Positions 41,455-49,291 of a DNA stretch of 49,291 nt are shown here, in pieces (positions within the stretch are counted from its first letter, which is position 1; each line of letters begins with the position of its first letter). The translations under genes were made by a program, and so were the position numbers. Origin of the DNA: an uncultured Spirochaetota bacterium (lineage in GTDB: Bacteria; Spirochaetota; Spirochaetia; JAFGXN01). The DNA lies in contig CALXKN010000013.1 of NCBI GenBank assembly GCA_944388995.1, forward strand, positions 1 to 49,291. Direction: 5' to 3'. A model generated the notes under the pieces. It was given only the letters and a program-made list of their open reading frames with translations, was not told the DNA's origin and searched no databases.

Positions 41455-42459
41455 ATGAGGATCCTTTTTCTTTTGCTTACCCTGCCGCTCATTTTTGCCT
41501 GCCGAACGACAGAGCCAACCGATAAGGCAAAGCAGAAGCATTTGACTGCAGAGCTTTCCCGCATCGAAAGCGAATACAGCGTACAGATCGGCCTTTTCTT
41601 TTTAGACACTGAAACCGGCGAAACCGCCGCCTACCGCGCGGACGAACGGTTTGCATTCTGTTCGACGTTCAAAGCCTTCGCCGCCGGATTTTTTCTTCTG
41701 GAAGCGGACGAAAGCGGGATGAATGAACGGATTTTCTTTACGGAGGACAATATCCTTTCCTGGGCGCCTGTGTGCCGGACAAAGACCGCAACCGGCATGA
41801 CGGCGGCGGAAATCTGCGAGGCGGCGCTCCGCTTCAGCGACAACACGACGGCCAACCTGCTGTTTGACCTTCTCGGCGGGCCGGAAGAACTGACGCGGAG
41901 GCTTGCCGCGCTCGGCGACCGCGTGACGCTTTCCGTGCGCCGCGAACCGTACCTGAACGAATTTCTTCCCGGCAGGACGGACGACACGACGACGCCGGAA
42001 CAGGCGGCGCGGACTCTGTACGCGCTTTGCGGGGAGCTTGAAGCGGCCGGCGGCGGAAAGCTTGCCCGCTTTCTGGATTGGATGAGTGGCAACGGTACCG
42101 GAAAAACGCTGATCCGCGCCGGCGCGCCGCCGGAATGGCAGGTTGCTGACAAAAGCGGCAGCGGCTCATACGGAACCCGCAACGACATTGCCGTCCTGCG
42201 CCGTCCGGGCCGCAAACCGGTTTACGCCGCCGTCTTCACCCGCAAAGAAGAGGCTTCCGCCCTTCCCGACGACCGCGCCGTTTCCGAAGCGGCGGCCGCC
42301 GTCCTTGGCGCAGGATTTGCGGAACAAGAAGATGAAGAAATACACAGTCAGGCAGTATCCGCCAAAAATTGCGGATGTCAGATGTCTCCGTCAAACCAAA
42401 CGCACTCCCCCTCAGAAACCGTTTACACAGGCGATGAAATCGGATATAATGAAACATGA
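41455..42459 (+). CDS. Class A beta-lactamase lipoprotein with C-terminal extension
   Basis: 334 residues. Lipobox LIFAC (Cys 16) predicts membrane anchoring. Catalytic motifs are complete: STFK (70-73), SDN (128-130), EPYLN (164-168, general-base Glu) and KSG (233-235, where most class A enzymes have KTG). The usual end of the fold is near residue 288; about 46 further residues (from QEDEEIHSQA) are polar, atypical and overlap the next gene. GC content is clearly higher than that of neighbours, so acquisition by transfer is likely. Hydrolyses penicillins or cephalosporins; spectrum cannot be told. Confidence 0.93.
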   Translation: MRILFLLLTLPLIFACRTTEPTDKAKQKHLTAELSRIESEYSVQIGLFFLDTETGETAAYRADERFAFCSTFKAFAAGFFLLEADESGMNERIFFTEDNILSWAPVCRTKTATGMTAAEICEAALRFSDNTTANLLFDLLGGPEELTRRLAALGDRVTLSVRREPYLNEFLPGRTDDTTTPEQAARTLYALCGELEAAGGGKLARFLDWMSGNGTGKTLIRAGAPPEWQVADKSGSGSYGTRNDIAVLRRPGRKPVYAAVFTRKEEASALPDDRAVSEAAAAVLGAGFAEQEDEEIHSQAVSAKNCGCQMSPSNQTHSPSETVYTGDEIGYNET

Positions 42460-43079
42460 AAAGAAAAATCGTCTTGTTGCTGTTTGCAGCGATTTTCACA
42501 CTCTCTGTCAGTGCCCAAACCGAATCACCGGCAGCAACGGAAGAAACCGCTACGGACGGGAAGCCGGATCCTGTCCCGGAAGAAGAAACGGAAGTCATTG
42601 CTCCGGTTGAAATTGACGAAACCCTTTCCGTCGAGCCGCAAGAAGAATTTTTATTTTCCGAATTTCAGAAGCAAGAAGAAGAAACAGTCGAATCGCTTCA
42701 AAAAGCTCTGGCTGCCAATACCAAAAGCTTTACTATGTACAAAGCCTTTCAATACACATCGGTTACCGTTGCGGGAATCGGATTGCTGTTGGTGATTCTG
42801 GACGCCTTCATCGATACGGGGAGCGAATACCCGTTTACACCGATTCCCTCGGACAACAATCCCGATCCGTCGCCTGTCACGACGGCATTCGGAAATCTCA
42901 GCATTGCCGGAGCCGTTGTCGCCGTTGTCGGAACGGGAGCTTCAATCGGCTTTCAGTTTCCGTACCGGAAATACCGCAATCAGCAATACATCCTCGAAGA
43001 AAAAATCCGGAATTTGCAGGAATGGGAAGAGACGCAGACCGGATTGGAAGATCTGATTAAAGAGGTGATCGTCGACTAA
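42456..43079 (+). CDS. Exported protein with two membrane segments, unknown
   Basis: 207 residues. A signal peptide ends near SVSAQ (residue 21). A Glu/Pro-rich acidic region follows (about 22-70), then hydrophobic segments near 102-120 and 142-165 separated by a Pro/Asp/Asn-rich loop, and a basic/Glu helical tail. I recognise no family. Its ATG overlaps the stop of the beta-lactamase gene (ATGA), although the chromosomal gene presumably existed first. Its 3' end overlaps the convergent glpK stop by four bases. Confidence 0.75.
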   Translation: MKRKIVLLLFAAIFTLSVSAQTESPAATEETATDGKPDPVPEEETEVIAPVEIDETLSVEPQEEFLFSEFQKQEEETVESLQKALAANTKSFTMYKAFQYTSVTVAGIGLLLVILDAFIDTGSEYPFTPIPSDNNPDPSPVTTAFGNLSIAGAVVAVVGTGASIGFQFPYRKYRNQQYILEEKIRNLQEWEETQTGLEDLIKEVIVD

Positions 43080-44596
43080 TCGATCCACCCATAACTGCGT
43101 TCAAGCGCCTTTTTCCAATCAGCCAGCAGCGCCAAACGGCGTCCGGGCTCCATCTGAGGCTCCCAAACCTTGTCGATATGCCAGTTTTTCTTCAGTTCGT
43201 CGAAAGAGTTCCAAAAACCGACGGAAAGCCCGGCCGCATAGGCCGCTCCGAGGGCAGTCGTCTCCGTGACAACAGGACGGATGACCGGAATTTTCAGCAA
43301 ATCGGATTGGAACTGCATCAACGGTTCGCTGTTGGTCATACCACCGTCCGCTTTCAGCTCGGGAATACGGATATCGGCGTCGCGGCTCATGGCCTGAAAA
43401 ATGTCATAAGTCTGAAAAGCGGTTGCCTCCAAGACCGCCCGCGCAATGTGACGGCGGTCGGCGTATCCGGTCAAACCGCAGATGACACCGCGGGCCCGGC
43501 TGCGCCAGTAAGGAGCAAAAAGTCCGGCAAAAGCCGGGACAAAATAAACGCCTCCGTTATCCTCGGCCTCTGCCGCAAGCGCGTCAATCTCCTTCGAATT
43601 TTTTATCAATCCCAGATTGTCCCGCACCCACTGAATCAGGGAACCGGCAACCGCTACGGAACCTTCCAACGCATACAGTGGCTTCTCTTTGCCCTTCTGA
43701 TAGGCAACCGTCGTCAAAAGACCGGAATCGGAATAGACGATTCGAGGACCGACATTCATCAACAAAAATCCGCCGGTTCCGTAAGTGGACTTCGACATTC
43801 CGGCCTGAAAACAGGTCTGCCCGAAAAGCGCCGCCTGCTGATCTCCCAAAATGCCGGCAAACGGAACGCCTTCCCCGAACGGAGAATCGGCAGATGAATA
43901 TCCGTAAGGTGATTCAGGAATGGAAGGTACGATTTTGGGAAGAGCCCGTTCGGGACAGCCGAAGAGATTCAGCAAATCTTCGTCCCAGGTGAGCGTCTGT
44001 AAGTCCATTAAAAAAGTTCGGCAGGCGTTGGTCACATCCGTTTTCAAAAGACCGCCGTTCGCTCCTCCGGTTAAATTCCATAAAATCCACGTATCGATTG
44101 TTCCGAAAACAGCGCGACCGGCTTCCGTCTCCTCTCTTAATCCGGAAACGTTGTCCAAAAGCCATTTGATCTTCGATCCGGAGAAATACGGAGAGAGCAT
44201 GAGTCCCGTCTTTTCCAAAAAACGGTATTTTCCTCCGGAAGATAAGAGGTCATTGATGAAATCCTCGCCGCGCAGATCCTGCCACACGACGGCATTGGCA
44301 TAAGGTTTCCCGGTCTCCCGGTTCCATGCAATAACGGTTTCCCGCTGATTGGTGATACCGACGGCGGCAATCTCATCCCGCGGATTAACGATTTCCGCCT
44401 GCTTTAAGGTTTCCCGAATACAGAAAACCGTATTCTCCAAAATCTCTGCCGGTGAATGCTCAACCCAACCCGGTTTCGGATAAATCTGCTTATGTTCTTT
44501 TTGTGCCGAAAAACACGGTTTACCCTCTTTGTCAAACAGAATGAACCGCGTACTGGTTGTTCCTTGATCTATGGAACCGACATATTTTGCGGGCAT
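43076..44596 (-). CDS. glpK: Glycerol kinase
   Basis: 506 residues from ATG 44596 with RBS acggagg. FGGY-family kinase making glycerol 3-phosphate. Conserved: DQGTTSTR (about 10-17), the glycerol-contacting WNRETG and QDLRG segments, GDQQAALFGQ (about 257-266), ATP-binding YGTGGFLL and the late DGGMTNSEPLMQF. No glpF or glpD adjoins. Own promoter, so monocistronic. Confidence 0.97.
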   Translation of the reverse strand: MPAKYVGSIDQGTTSTRFILFDKEGKPCFSAQKEHKQIYPKPGWVEHSPAEILENTVFCIRETLKQAEIVNPRDEIAAVGITNQRETVIAWNRETGKPYANAVVWQDLRGEDFINDLLSSGGKYRFLEKTGLMLSPYFSGSKIKWLLDNVSGLREETEAGRAVFGTIDTWILWNLTGGANGGLLKTDVTNACRTFLMDLQTLTWDEDLLNLFGCPERALPKIVPSIPESPYGYSSADSPFGEGVPFAGILGDQQAALFGQTCFQAGMSKSTYGTGGFLLMNVGPRIVYSDSGLLTTVAYQKGKEKPLYALEGSVAVAGSLIQWVRDNLGLIKNSKEIDALAAEAEDNGGVYFVPAFAGLFAPYWRSRARGVICGLTGYADRRHIARAVLEATAFQTYDIFQAMSRDADIRIPELKADGGMTNSEPLMQFQSDLLKIPVIRPVVTETTALGAAYAAGLSVGFWNSFDELKKNWHIDKVWEPQMEPGRRLALLADWKKALERSYGWID

Positions 44597-44616
44597 AAAA
44601 ACCTCCGTATTTGGAT

Positions 44617-44645
44617 ATTTTATCACGGGAGGAAGAGAAAAGCAA
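44617..44645 (-). promoter_or_regulatory. Promoter of glpK
   Basis: On the minus strand TTGCTT (44640-44645), 17 bases, TAAAAT (44617-44622). Leader of about 15 bases with the RBS. Confidence 0.65.
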
Positions 44646-44665
44646 ATTTATTTTTGTAAAGAAGC

Positions 44666-46546
44666 CTATTCCGGAGGCAGTCCGTCAAGCATATAATATT
44701 GGTTGGAATTATTCCACAAAGTATATCCGGAGGCATCCGCTTCCTTCAGTCCGCTGACTTGCTCAACGACATAACGGTCATATTGCGCCTTTTCCATCCA
44801 AAATTCCTGAGGAAGACGGAACGCCTGCACATACGGCCGAATCAAACAGCGATTGCGGACGGAAGATTTCGCCCTTTCGGTTCCTTCTTTGTATATCGTA
44901 TGACTCCATCGCAAATAATCTTCATCATAAACAAACGAACGGGGAAAATGCGACGGATAGTACATCGGAGAAATGACGTCGACGTATTCGGAAAACATTT
45001 CTATTCCCTGGCCCATCCAATTTCCCATTTTGTAATAACAGTTATAGCCGTATAAATCGGTGCTGATCGGAATCGAAATTTTCGATCGTGCTTTTTTCAA
45101 AAAAGACTCCAACGCATCAATGTTTTGCATTCCCTGTCTTTTATGACGGTAATAACAGCGTTCTACAGGACCGTCGGTCGGAAAACGAATGTAATCAAAC
45201 TGAATTTCATCGACACCGCGCGCTTGCAGCTCTTCCGCCAGCGCAATATTGTAATCCCACACCTCTTCGTTGTAAGGATCAACCCAGAATTCCCTCTGAA
45301 CCCACCGCTCTTCACCGGTCTCCTCGTCGACTTCTTTGAATTTCTGTCCCCACGGCTCATTGCTGCGGCTGTCCCAAACCGCAAAACGGTTTTTTTCATA
45401 ACGGTACAGTTTCGGATCCTTAAACACCACAATGCGAGCGATGACGTAAAGGTTGCGGTTGTCGGCAGTTTCAATCAGTTCTTCCAGTCGGTAACGGGGA
45501 TAAAGTGCGCCAACCGCTTTCGGAAGATCAAGAGCGGAATCGTAAACCACCAGTCCCTGATCGTTTTTGGCATCAACTACAAATGAATTCAAATTTTTTG
45601 CGGCAATGGTCGTCAGATGCGTTTGAAGGCGGGCGCCGGAAGCGTGGTTGGCATTGATATAAATACCGGTTTTGTCGGCAGCTTTGCGCAGCCGTTCCTC
45701 TGACTCAGGATCTTTCGGAGGGACAAACCGCGGCAGTTTGTCAACCCTTTCAATCCAACGCCGCTCCGCCGTATGATAGAAACGGATGTTTTCACGCGTA
45801 TAAATTTCCAGAACAGCGGGATTTTCGGTCTGAATCCGCAGACTGATAATCTCCTCGGTAAACGGAGCGGGAATCTTTGTCAATCGGGATGAAAACCGAT
45901 CGGCTTCGTAAATTCCGTTTCCGTACCCTCCCGCAATGTAAAAAACGCCCGGCCGGGAACCGTAACAGAGAGCCGAAATCTCTTCGTAAAAATCGGCGCC
46001 GCGGTAAAAAGCGCTGTTGAAACCGTTCAAAGTTTTATTAATCGGATTCCAAGTCAAACCGCCGTCTTTGGTCTCAAAAATTCCGTTAAAGGAAGTTCCG
46101 AGCAAAATATGTTTGTCATCGGTCGGTGAAAGCGCCACCGACGAAAAATAGTTGCTGCTTTTCAATCCGTTGGAAGCGGCTGTCGGGATTTGCCGCCAAG
46201 ACAAACCACCGTCGCCGGTCACATACAGACCGAGACTGAACAACGCCGCCGCCCTCTCTCCATTCAAAACAGACATTCCCGTAACCGGACGGTAAGCTTT
46301 TTGTTCCGAAAACGGATAAACCACCTTTGTCGGCAAACCGTTATTTCGGTATTCGGGAGAGCGGCCGCTTCTCGAATCGAAGTAAGCCACGCCGTAACAG
46401 TCGGAATATAAAAAATAGCGGTTCTTTTCAAAACGCACCGCTCCGTTTAACCGATAATCGACCCGCGTGTCGGAAACGGAAACCGCCGGTTCTTTCCCCG
46501 CAAACAGTAGCACAAAAAACGACAGAAGAAAAGACAACGTTTTCAT
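44666..46546 (-). CDS. DUF4015 glycosidase-like protein with sensor/propeller-like N-terminus
   Basis: 626 residues. A signal peptide (about 1-22) predicts export. Residues about 30-285 contain repeated S-x-D-x-G-x-TW-like motifs (TGDGGLSWRQ, ETKDGGLTWNP) as in sortilin/BNR propellers. Residues about 290-620 match the DUF4015 putative glycosidase (TIM-barrel) with GIYINANHAS, VVDAKNDQG and VDEIQFDYIRFPTDG, whose acidic residues are the presumed catalytic ones. Substrate unknown, perhaps a cell-wall or surface glycan. No RBS; a consensus promoter ends six bases before the ATG. Confidence 0.85.
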   Translation of the reverse strand: MKTLSFLLSFFVLLFAGKEPAVSVSDTRVDYRLNGAVRFEKNRYFLYSDCYGVAYFDSRSGRSPEYRNNGLPTKVVYPFSEQKAYRPVTGMSVLNGERAAALFSLGLYVTGDGGLSWRQIPTAASNGLKSSNYFSSVALSPTDDKHILLGTSFNGIFETKDGGLTWNPINKTLNGFNSAFYRGADFYEEISALCYGSRPGVFYIAGGYGNGIYEADRFSSRLTKIPAPFTEEIISLRIQTENPAVLEIYTRENIRFYHTAERRWIERVDKLPRFVPPKDPESEERLRKAADKTGIYINANHASGARLQTHLTTIAAKNLNSFVVDAKNDQGLVVYDSALDLPKAVGALYPRYRLEELIETADNRNLYVIARIVVFKDPKLYRYEKNRFAVWDSRSNEPWGQKFKEVDEETGEERWVQREFWVDPYNEEVWDYNIALAEELQARGVDEIQFDYIRFPTDGPVERCYYRHKRQGMQNIDALESFLKKARSKISIPISTDLYGYNCYYKMGNWMGQGIEMFSEYVDVISPMYYPSHFPRSFVYDEDYLRWSHTIYKEGTERAKSSVRNRCLIRPYVQAFRLPQEFWMEKAQYDRYVVEQVSGLKEADASGYTLWNNSNQYYMLDGLPPE

Positions 46547-46552
46547 TGACGC

Positions 46553-46581
46553 ATTATACTGTTTTTACCCTGTTTTTTCAA
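46553..46581 (-). promoter_or_regulatory. Promoter of the DUF4015 gene, leaderless geometry
   Basis: On the minus strand TTGAAA (46576-46581), 17 bases, TATAAT (46553-46558), then six bases (gcgtca) to the ATG. Confidence 0.8.
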
Positions 46582-46583
46582 CC

Positions 46584-46612
46584 TTTACCAAAAAAAACGA
46601 ATGTGTTAAAAT
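46584..46612 (+). promoter_or_regulatory. Promoter of the RNA methyltransferase gene, leaderless geometry
   Basis: TTTACC (46584-46589), 17 bases, TAAAAT (46607-46612), then five bases (aagct) to the GTG at 46618. Back-to-back with the DUF4015 promoter; the two -35 boxes are two bases apart. Confidence 0.7.
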
Positions 46613-46617
46613 AAGCT

Positions 46618-47766
46618 GTGATTGTTACGATTGAGAAGGTAGTTTACGGCGGTTACGGTTTGACGAGAGAAGGAGGCGCCGTGCGGTTGGTTTTCGGTGC
46701 GCTTCCGGGAGAAACGGTTGAAACCGCAAATGAAAAAAAATCAAAGTCGGTGATTTTTGCCGACACCGCCCGTATTCTCTCCCCTCATCCGCGCAGGATC
46801 AAACCGCCGTGTCCTTATTTTTGCCTCTGCGGCGGATGCGATTTGCAGCACGCCTCTTATGATCTTCAACTGGAACTAAAACAGGCGATGATTAACGAAT
46901 GCGCCGACCGCGCAGGCGTTCGATTGCCGCCGTTGGCCTTGCTGCCCTCCTCTCCGTTCGGATACAGAAACCGCCTGCGTGTCCGCCTTAACGGCGACGG
47001 AGTGCCGTCGTTTTTCAAAAGAGGCAGCCGCACGCCGCAACCGATTGAACAGTGTTTATGCGCATGTGAAACAATCAATCACAAACTGAAAGAAATGACG
47101 GAAAATCCGCGTCCGGAATCTTCGGGTGAAGAAATTCAATTAACTGTCGATTCGGAAGGGGTATGCCGTTCAACCGTCGTTCTGGGCTTCGGCGCGGAAG
47201 CAATGCCGACTTTCTCTCAAGTCAATGATGAAATCAATGAAAAAATTCGAACTTTCATTCGTCAATTTGCCGAATCCGAACGAAAAGGTCAAAAGATTCG
47301 CCTATTGGATCTATTTTGCGGCAACGGCAATTTTTCGCTACCGTTGGCCGATATTGCCGAACGCATTGACGGTTTTGATTTGAATGCAGCTGCCATCGAA
47401 TCCGCCAACCGTTCGGCTGTCTTGCTGCATGAGACGAAAATCCGTTACCGCCGCGAAAATCTCTACCATGTTTTAAGGGAAAAGAAAATCGCCGATGATT
47501 TTGATTTTTGTATTGTCGATCCGCCGGCCGCGGGGTTAAAGGCAGGCGCCTCCGTTTTGGCTGAAAGCGGCTTGCCGACTGTCGTTTACGTCTCTTGTTC
47601 GCCGCCGGATTTAATGCGCGATTTGACGATTTTAACGCAGCGCTATGAAATCAAAGCTGCCGCCGCCTTTGATATGTTTCCCCAAACCTCAAAAATCGAG
47701 ATGGTGGTTCTTTTGTCTAAATTATCAAACTGTGATATCGGTAAAAATAAGAGATTTTGTTTCTGA
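46618..47766 (+). CDS. TrmA/RlmD-type RNA m5U methyltransferase
   Basis: 382 residues from GTG 46618. N-terminal TRAM-like strand region, then the Fe-S cysteines CPYFCLCGGCDLQH (about 63-76), the SAM domain LLDLFCGNGNFSLPL (about 237-251), and the nucleophile in VYVSCSPPDLMRDL (about 328-341). Methylates C5 of a uridine in rRNA (RlmD/RlmC-like) or tRNA; which one cannot be told. Slightly shorter than RlmD of E. coli. The last residues (SNCDIGKNKRFCF) extend past the usual end, next to the junction with the second hsdM. Confidence 0.9.
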   Translation: MIVTIEKVVYGGYGLTREGGAVRLVFGALPGETVETANEKKSKSVIFADTARILSPHPRRIKPPCPYFCLCGGCDLQHASYDLQLELKQAMINECADRAGVRLPPLALLPSSPFGYRNRLRVRLNGDGVPSFFKRGSRTPQPIEQCLCACETINHKLKEMTENPRPESSGEEIQLTVDSEGVCRSTVVLGFGAEAMPTFSQVNDEINEKIRTFIRQFAESERKGQKIRLLDLFCGNGNFSLPLADIAERIDGFDLNAAAIESANRSAVLLHETKIRYRRENLYHVLREKKIADDFDFCIVDPPAAGLKAGASVLAESGLPTVVYVSCSPPDLMRDLTILTQRYEIKAAAAFDMFPQTSKIEMVVLLSKLSNCDIGKNKRFCF

Positions 47767-47789
47767 TACCAAAACGGAGGAAAGAACGC

Positions 47790-49291
47790 ATGATTACGGG
47801 CGCCATCAAAAATAAAGTAGATAAAATCTGGACGGACATCTGGGCGGGCGGCATTACCAATCCCCTGACGGTCATCGAACAGCTGACCTATTTGATGTTC
47901 ATCCGCTCGCTCGACGAAAAAGAGCTGGAAACCGAAGCGTTTGAACAGATGAGCGGCGAGAAGATGCAAAAAATCTTCCCGCAATCCCTGATCGGACAGT
48001 CCATGCGCTGGAGCAAGTTCAAGAACAACGACCCGCGCGACATTTACGACGTGATTTCCCAGCGGGTCTTCCCCGCCATCAAAAACATGAAGCACGGACG
48101 CCTGCCGGATTTTACGGAACAGGGCGAGTTGGAGGAAATCGCGGACGGCAGCGCGGCGGACGGAGAAGAAAGCGCGTTCGCCCGGTACATGAGCGACGCG
48201 ATGTTCCTGATTCCCACGCCCCAGGTATTGCAAAAAATCATCACCGGACTGGACGACCTGTATGAGCATGACATTTCCGATTTGGATATGCAGGGCGACT
48301 TGTATGAATACATGCTGGGAAAACTTTCCACCGCCGGCCAGAACGGCCAGTTCCGCACGCCGCGCCACATCATCAAAATGATGGTGGAGCTTTTGCAGCC
48401 CACGCCGGAGGATACCATCTGTGACCCGGCCTGCGGCACGGCGGGCTTTTTGGTGGCAGCCGCGGAGTACATCCGCGCGCATTACGAAGACGCGATGACA
48501 AATGAACAATGGGAACATTTCTCCGGCCCGATGTTTACCGGCTTTGACACAGACCGTACTATGCTGCGGCTATCGGCGATGAACCTGATGCTCCATTCCA
48601 TTACGCATCCCGAAATTGACTATCAGGACAGCGTTTCCAAGCAGAACCAAATCCGCGACCGGTACACCATCTGCCTGGCAAATCCGCCGTTTAAGGGCAC
48701 CATTGACGCTGAGAGCATCAATGATGATTTGAAAGCCGTGACCAACACCAAAAAGACCGAGCTTTTGTTTTTGGCGCTGTTTCTGCGGATGCTGAAAAAA
48801 GGCGGGCAATGCGCCTGCATCGTGCCGGACGGCGTGCTGTTCGGTTCTTCCAACGCGCACAAGGCGATCCGCAAGGAGTTGGTGGAACACCATCAGCTGC
48901 GGGCGGTGATCTCCATGCCCTCCGGCGTGTTTAAGCCTTACGCGGGCGTTTCTACGGCGGTGCTGGTGTTTACCAAAACCGGCGCGGGCGGCACGGACAA
49001 CGTATGGTTTTATGACATGAAAGCCGACGGCTTTTCTCTGGACGACAAGCGCGGCGAAATCGCGGAGAACGATATTCCCGATATTATCAGCCGCTTCCAT
49101 AATCCTGATAGCGAGACTTCCCGGAAACGGACCGAACAGAGCTTTTTTGTGCCGAAAGAAGAAATCGTGGGCAACGGCTACGACCTTTCCATTAACAAGT
49201 ACAAAAAGACAGACTATGTACCGGTGGAATATCCTCCCACCTCCCACATCATGGCGGAACTGCATACACTGGAAGAAGAAATCACCGCAGG
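47790..49291 (+). CDS. Second type I methyltransferase HsdM (5' part, runs off window)
   Basis: Open from ATG 47790 (RBS ggagg) to the window end, 500 codons. N-terminal helical domain (residues 1-180: IKNKVDKIWTDIWAGGITNP, LYEYMLGKLSTAGQNGQFRT), SAM motif DPACGTAGF (about 212-220) and catalytic ANPPFKG (about 295-301). The GC content and codon use are much higher in G/C than in the neighbouring genes, so it was acquired recently. It is distinct from the HsdM at 35440. A hsdS and hsdR should follow outside the window. Confidence 0.93.
   Translation, partial: MITGAIKNKVDKIWTDIWAGGITNPLTVIEQLTYLMFIRSLDEKELETEAFEQMSGEKMQKIFPQSLIGQSMRWSKFKNNDPRDIYDVISQRVFPAIKNMKHGRLPDFTEQGELEEIADGSAADGEESAFARYMSDAMFLIPTPQVLQKIITGLDDLYEHDISDLDMQGDLYEYMLGKLSTAGQNGQFRTPRHIIKMMVELLQPTPEDTICDPACGTAGFLVAAAEYIRAHYEDAMTNEQWEHFSGPMFTGFDTDRTMLRLSAMNLMLHSITHPEIDYQDSVSKQNQIRDRYTICLANPPFKGTIDAESINDDLKAVTNTKKTELLFLALFLRMLKKGGQCACIVPDGVLFGSSNAHKAIRKELVEHHQLRAVISMPSGVFKPYAGVSTAVLVFTKTGAGGTDNVWFYDMKADGFSLDDKRGEIAENDIPDIISRFHNPDSETSRKRTEQSFFVPKEEIVGNGYDLSINKYKKTDYVPVEYPPTSHIMAELHTLEEEITA

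Noticed and set aside
47643-48518. Minus-strand 291-residue frame over the second hsdM
   Set aside because: It is antisense to a complete, motif-bearing methyltransferase frame; long antisense frames are common in GC-rich genes.

Overview
The window looks like a bacterial chromosome segment of roughly 50% GC, most likely from a spirochaete of the Treponema type. This is an inference from gene content: an ECF substrate-binding protein of the Trep_Strep kind, a BspA/DUF285 repeat protein, a DUF4015 glycosidase-like protein and several short secreted proteins with spirochaete-like signal or lipoprotein leaders. I could not compare with any reference.

Layout. 1-300: a tiny ORF with a 14-G homopolymer, then tRNA-Met (minus) with its own promoter and tandem terminators. 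285-3643: a minus two-gene operon (lipoprotein plus an 860-residue protein of unknown function). 3744-10153: a plus-strand run of aconitase, a DUF1349 protein, an HD phosphohydrolase, TtcA-like tRNA thiolase and MutL. 10155-12345: comF, an envelope beta-barrel-like protein and a TPR protein. 12346-12790: a non-coding block with five copies of a 16-bp palindrome. 12791-19873: a probable iron/metal uptake locus (DtxR-type regulator, YgbA-like protein, two ABC half-transporters and a complete ECF S/T/A module in one overlapping operon). 20069-22625: zinc/cadmium efflux (P-type ATPase, separate HMA protein, ArsR sensor). 22777-30185: redox and repair genes (two aldo/keto reductases with a LysR regulator, cyclophilin-like lipoprotein, iron-sulfur-flavoprotein-like reductase, Rrf2 regulator, MBL-like protein, alkA-ogt repair operon).

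From about 28.5 to 42.3 kb the window is an accessory region. It contains gene relics (macrodomain fused to a SirTM sirtuin start, an arginase tail, a CAT-like N-terminus, a MATE C-terminus, a truncated SIR2 gene), a type I restriction-modification operon (hsdR-hsdM-hsdS), an AT-rich P-loop ATPase plus SIR2 pair, and a GC-rich class A beta-lactamase. Ordinary chromosomal genes follow (glpK, DUF4015 protein, a TrmA/RlmD-type RNA methyltransferase). A second, GC-rich type I methyltransferase gene starts at 47790 and runs off the end.

The points most worth attention are: the AT-rich ATPase-SIR2 pair inside the type I RM island; the palindrome array at 12.4-12.7 kb; three strong promoters placed 5-6 bases before start codons lacking a ribosome-binding site, which predicts leaderless mRNAs; the iron-type DtxR/YgbA/ABC/ECF locus; and the deletion scar joining a macrodomain gene to a sirtuin gene.
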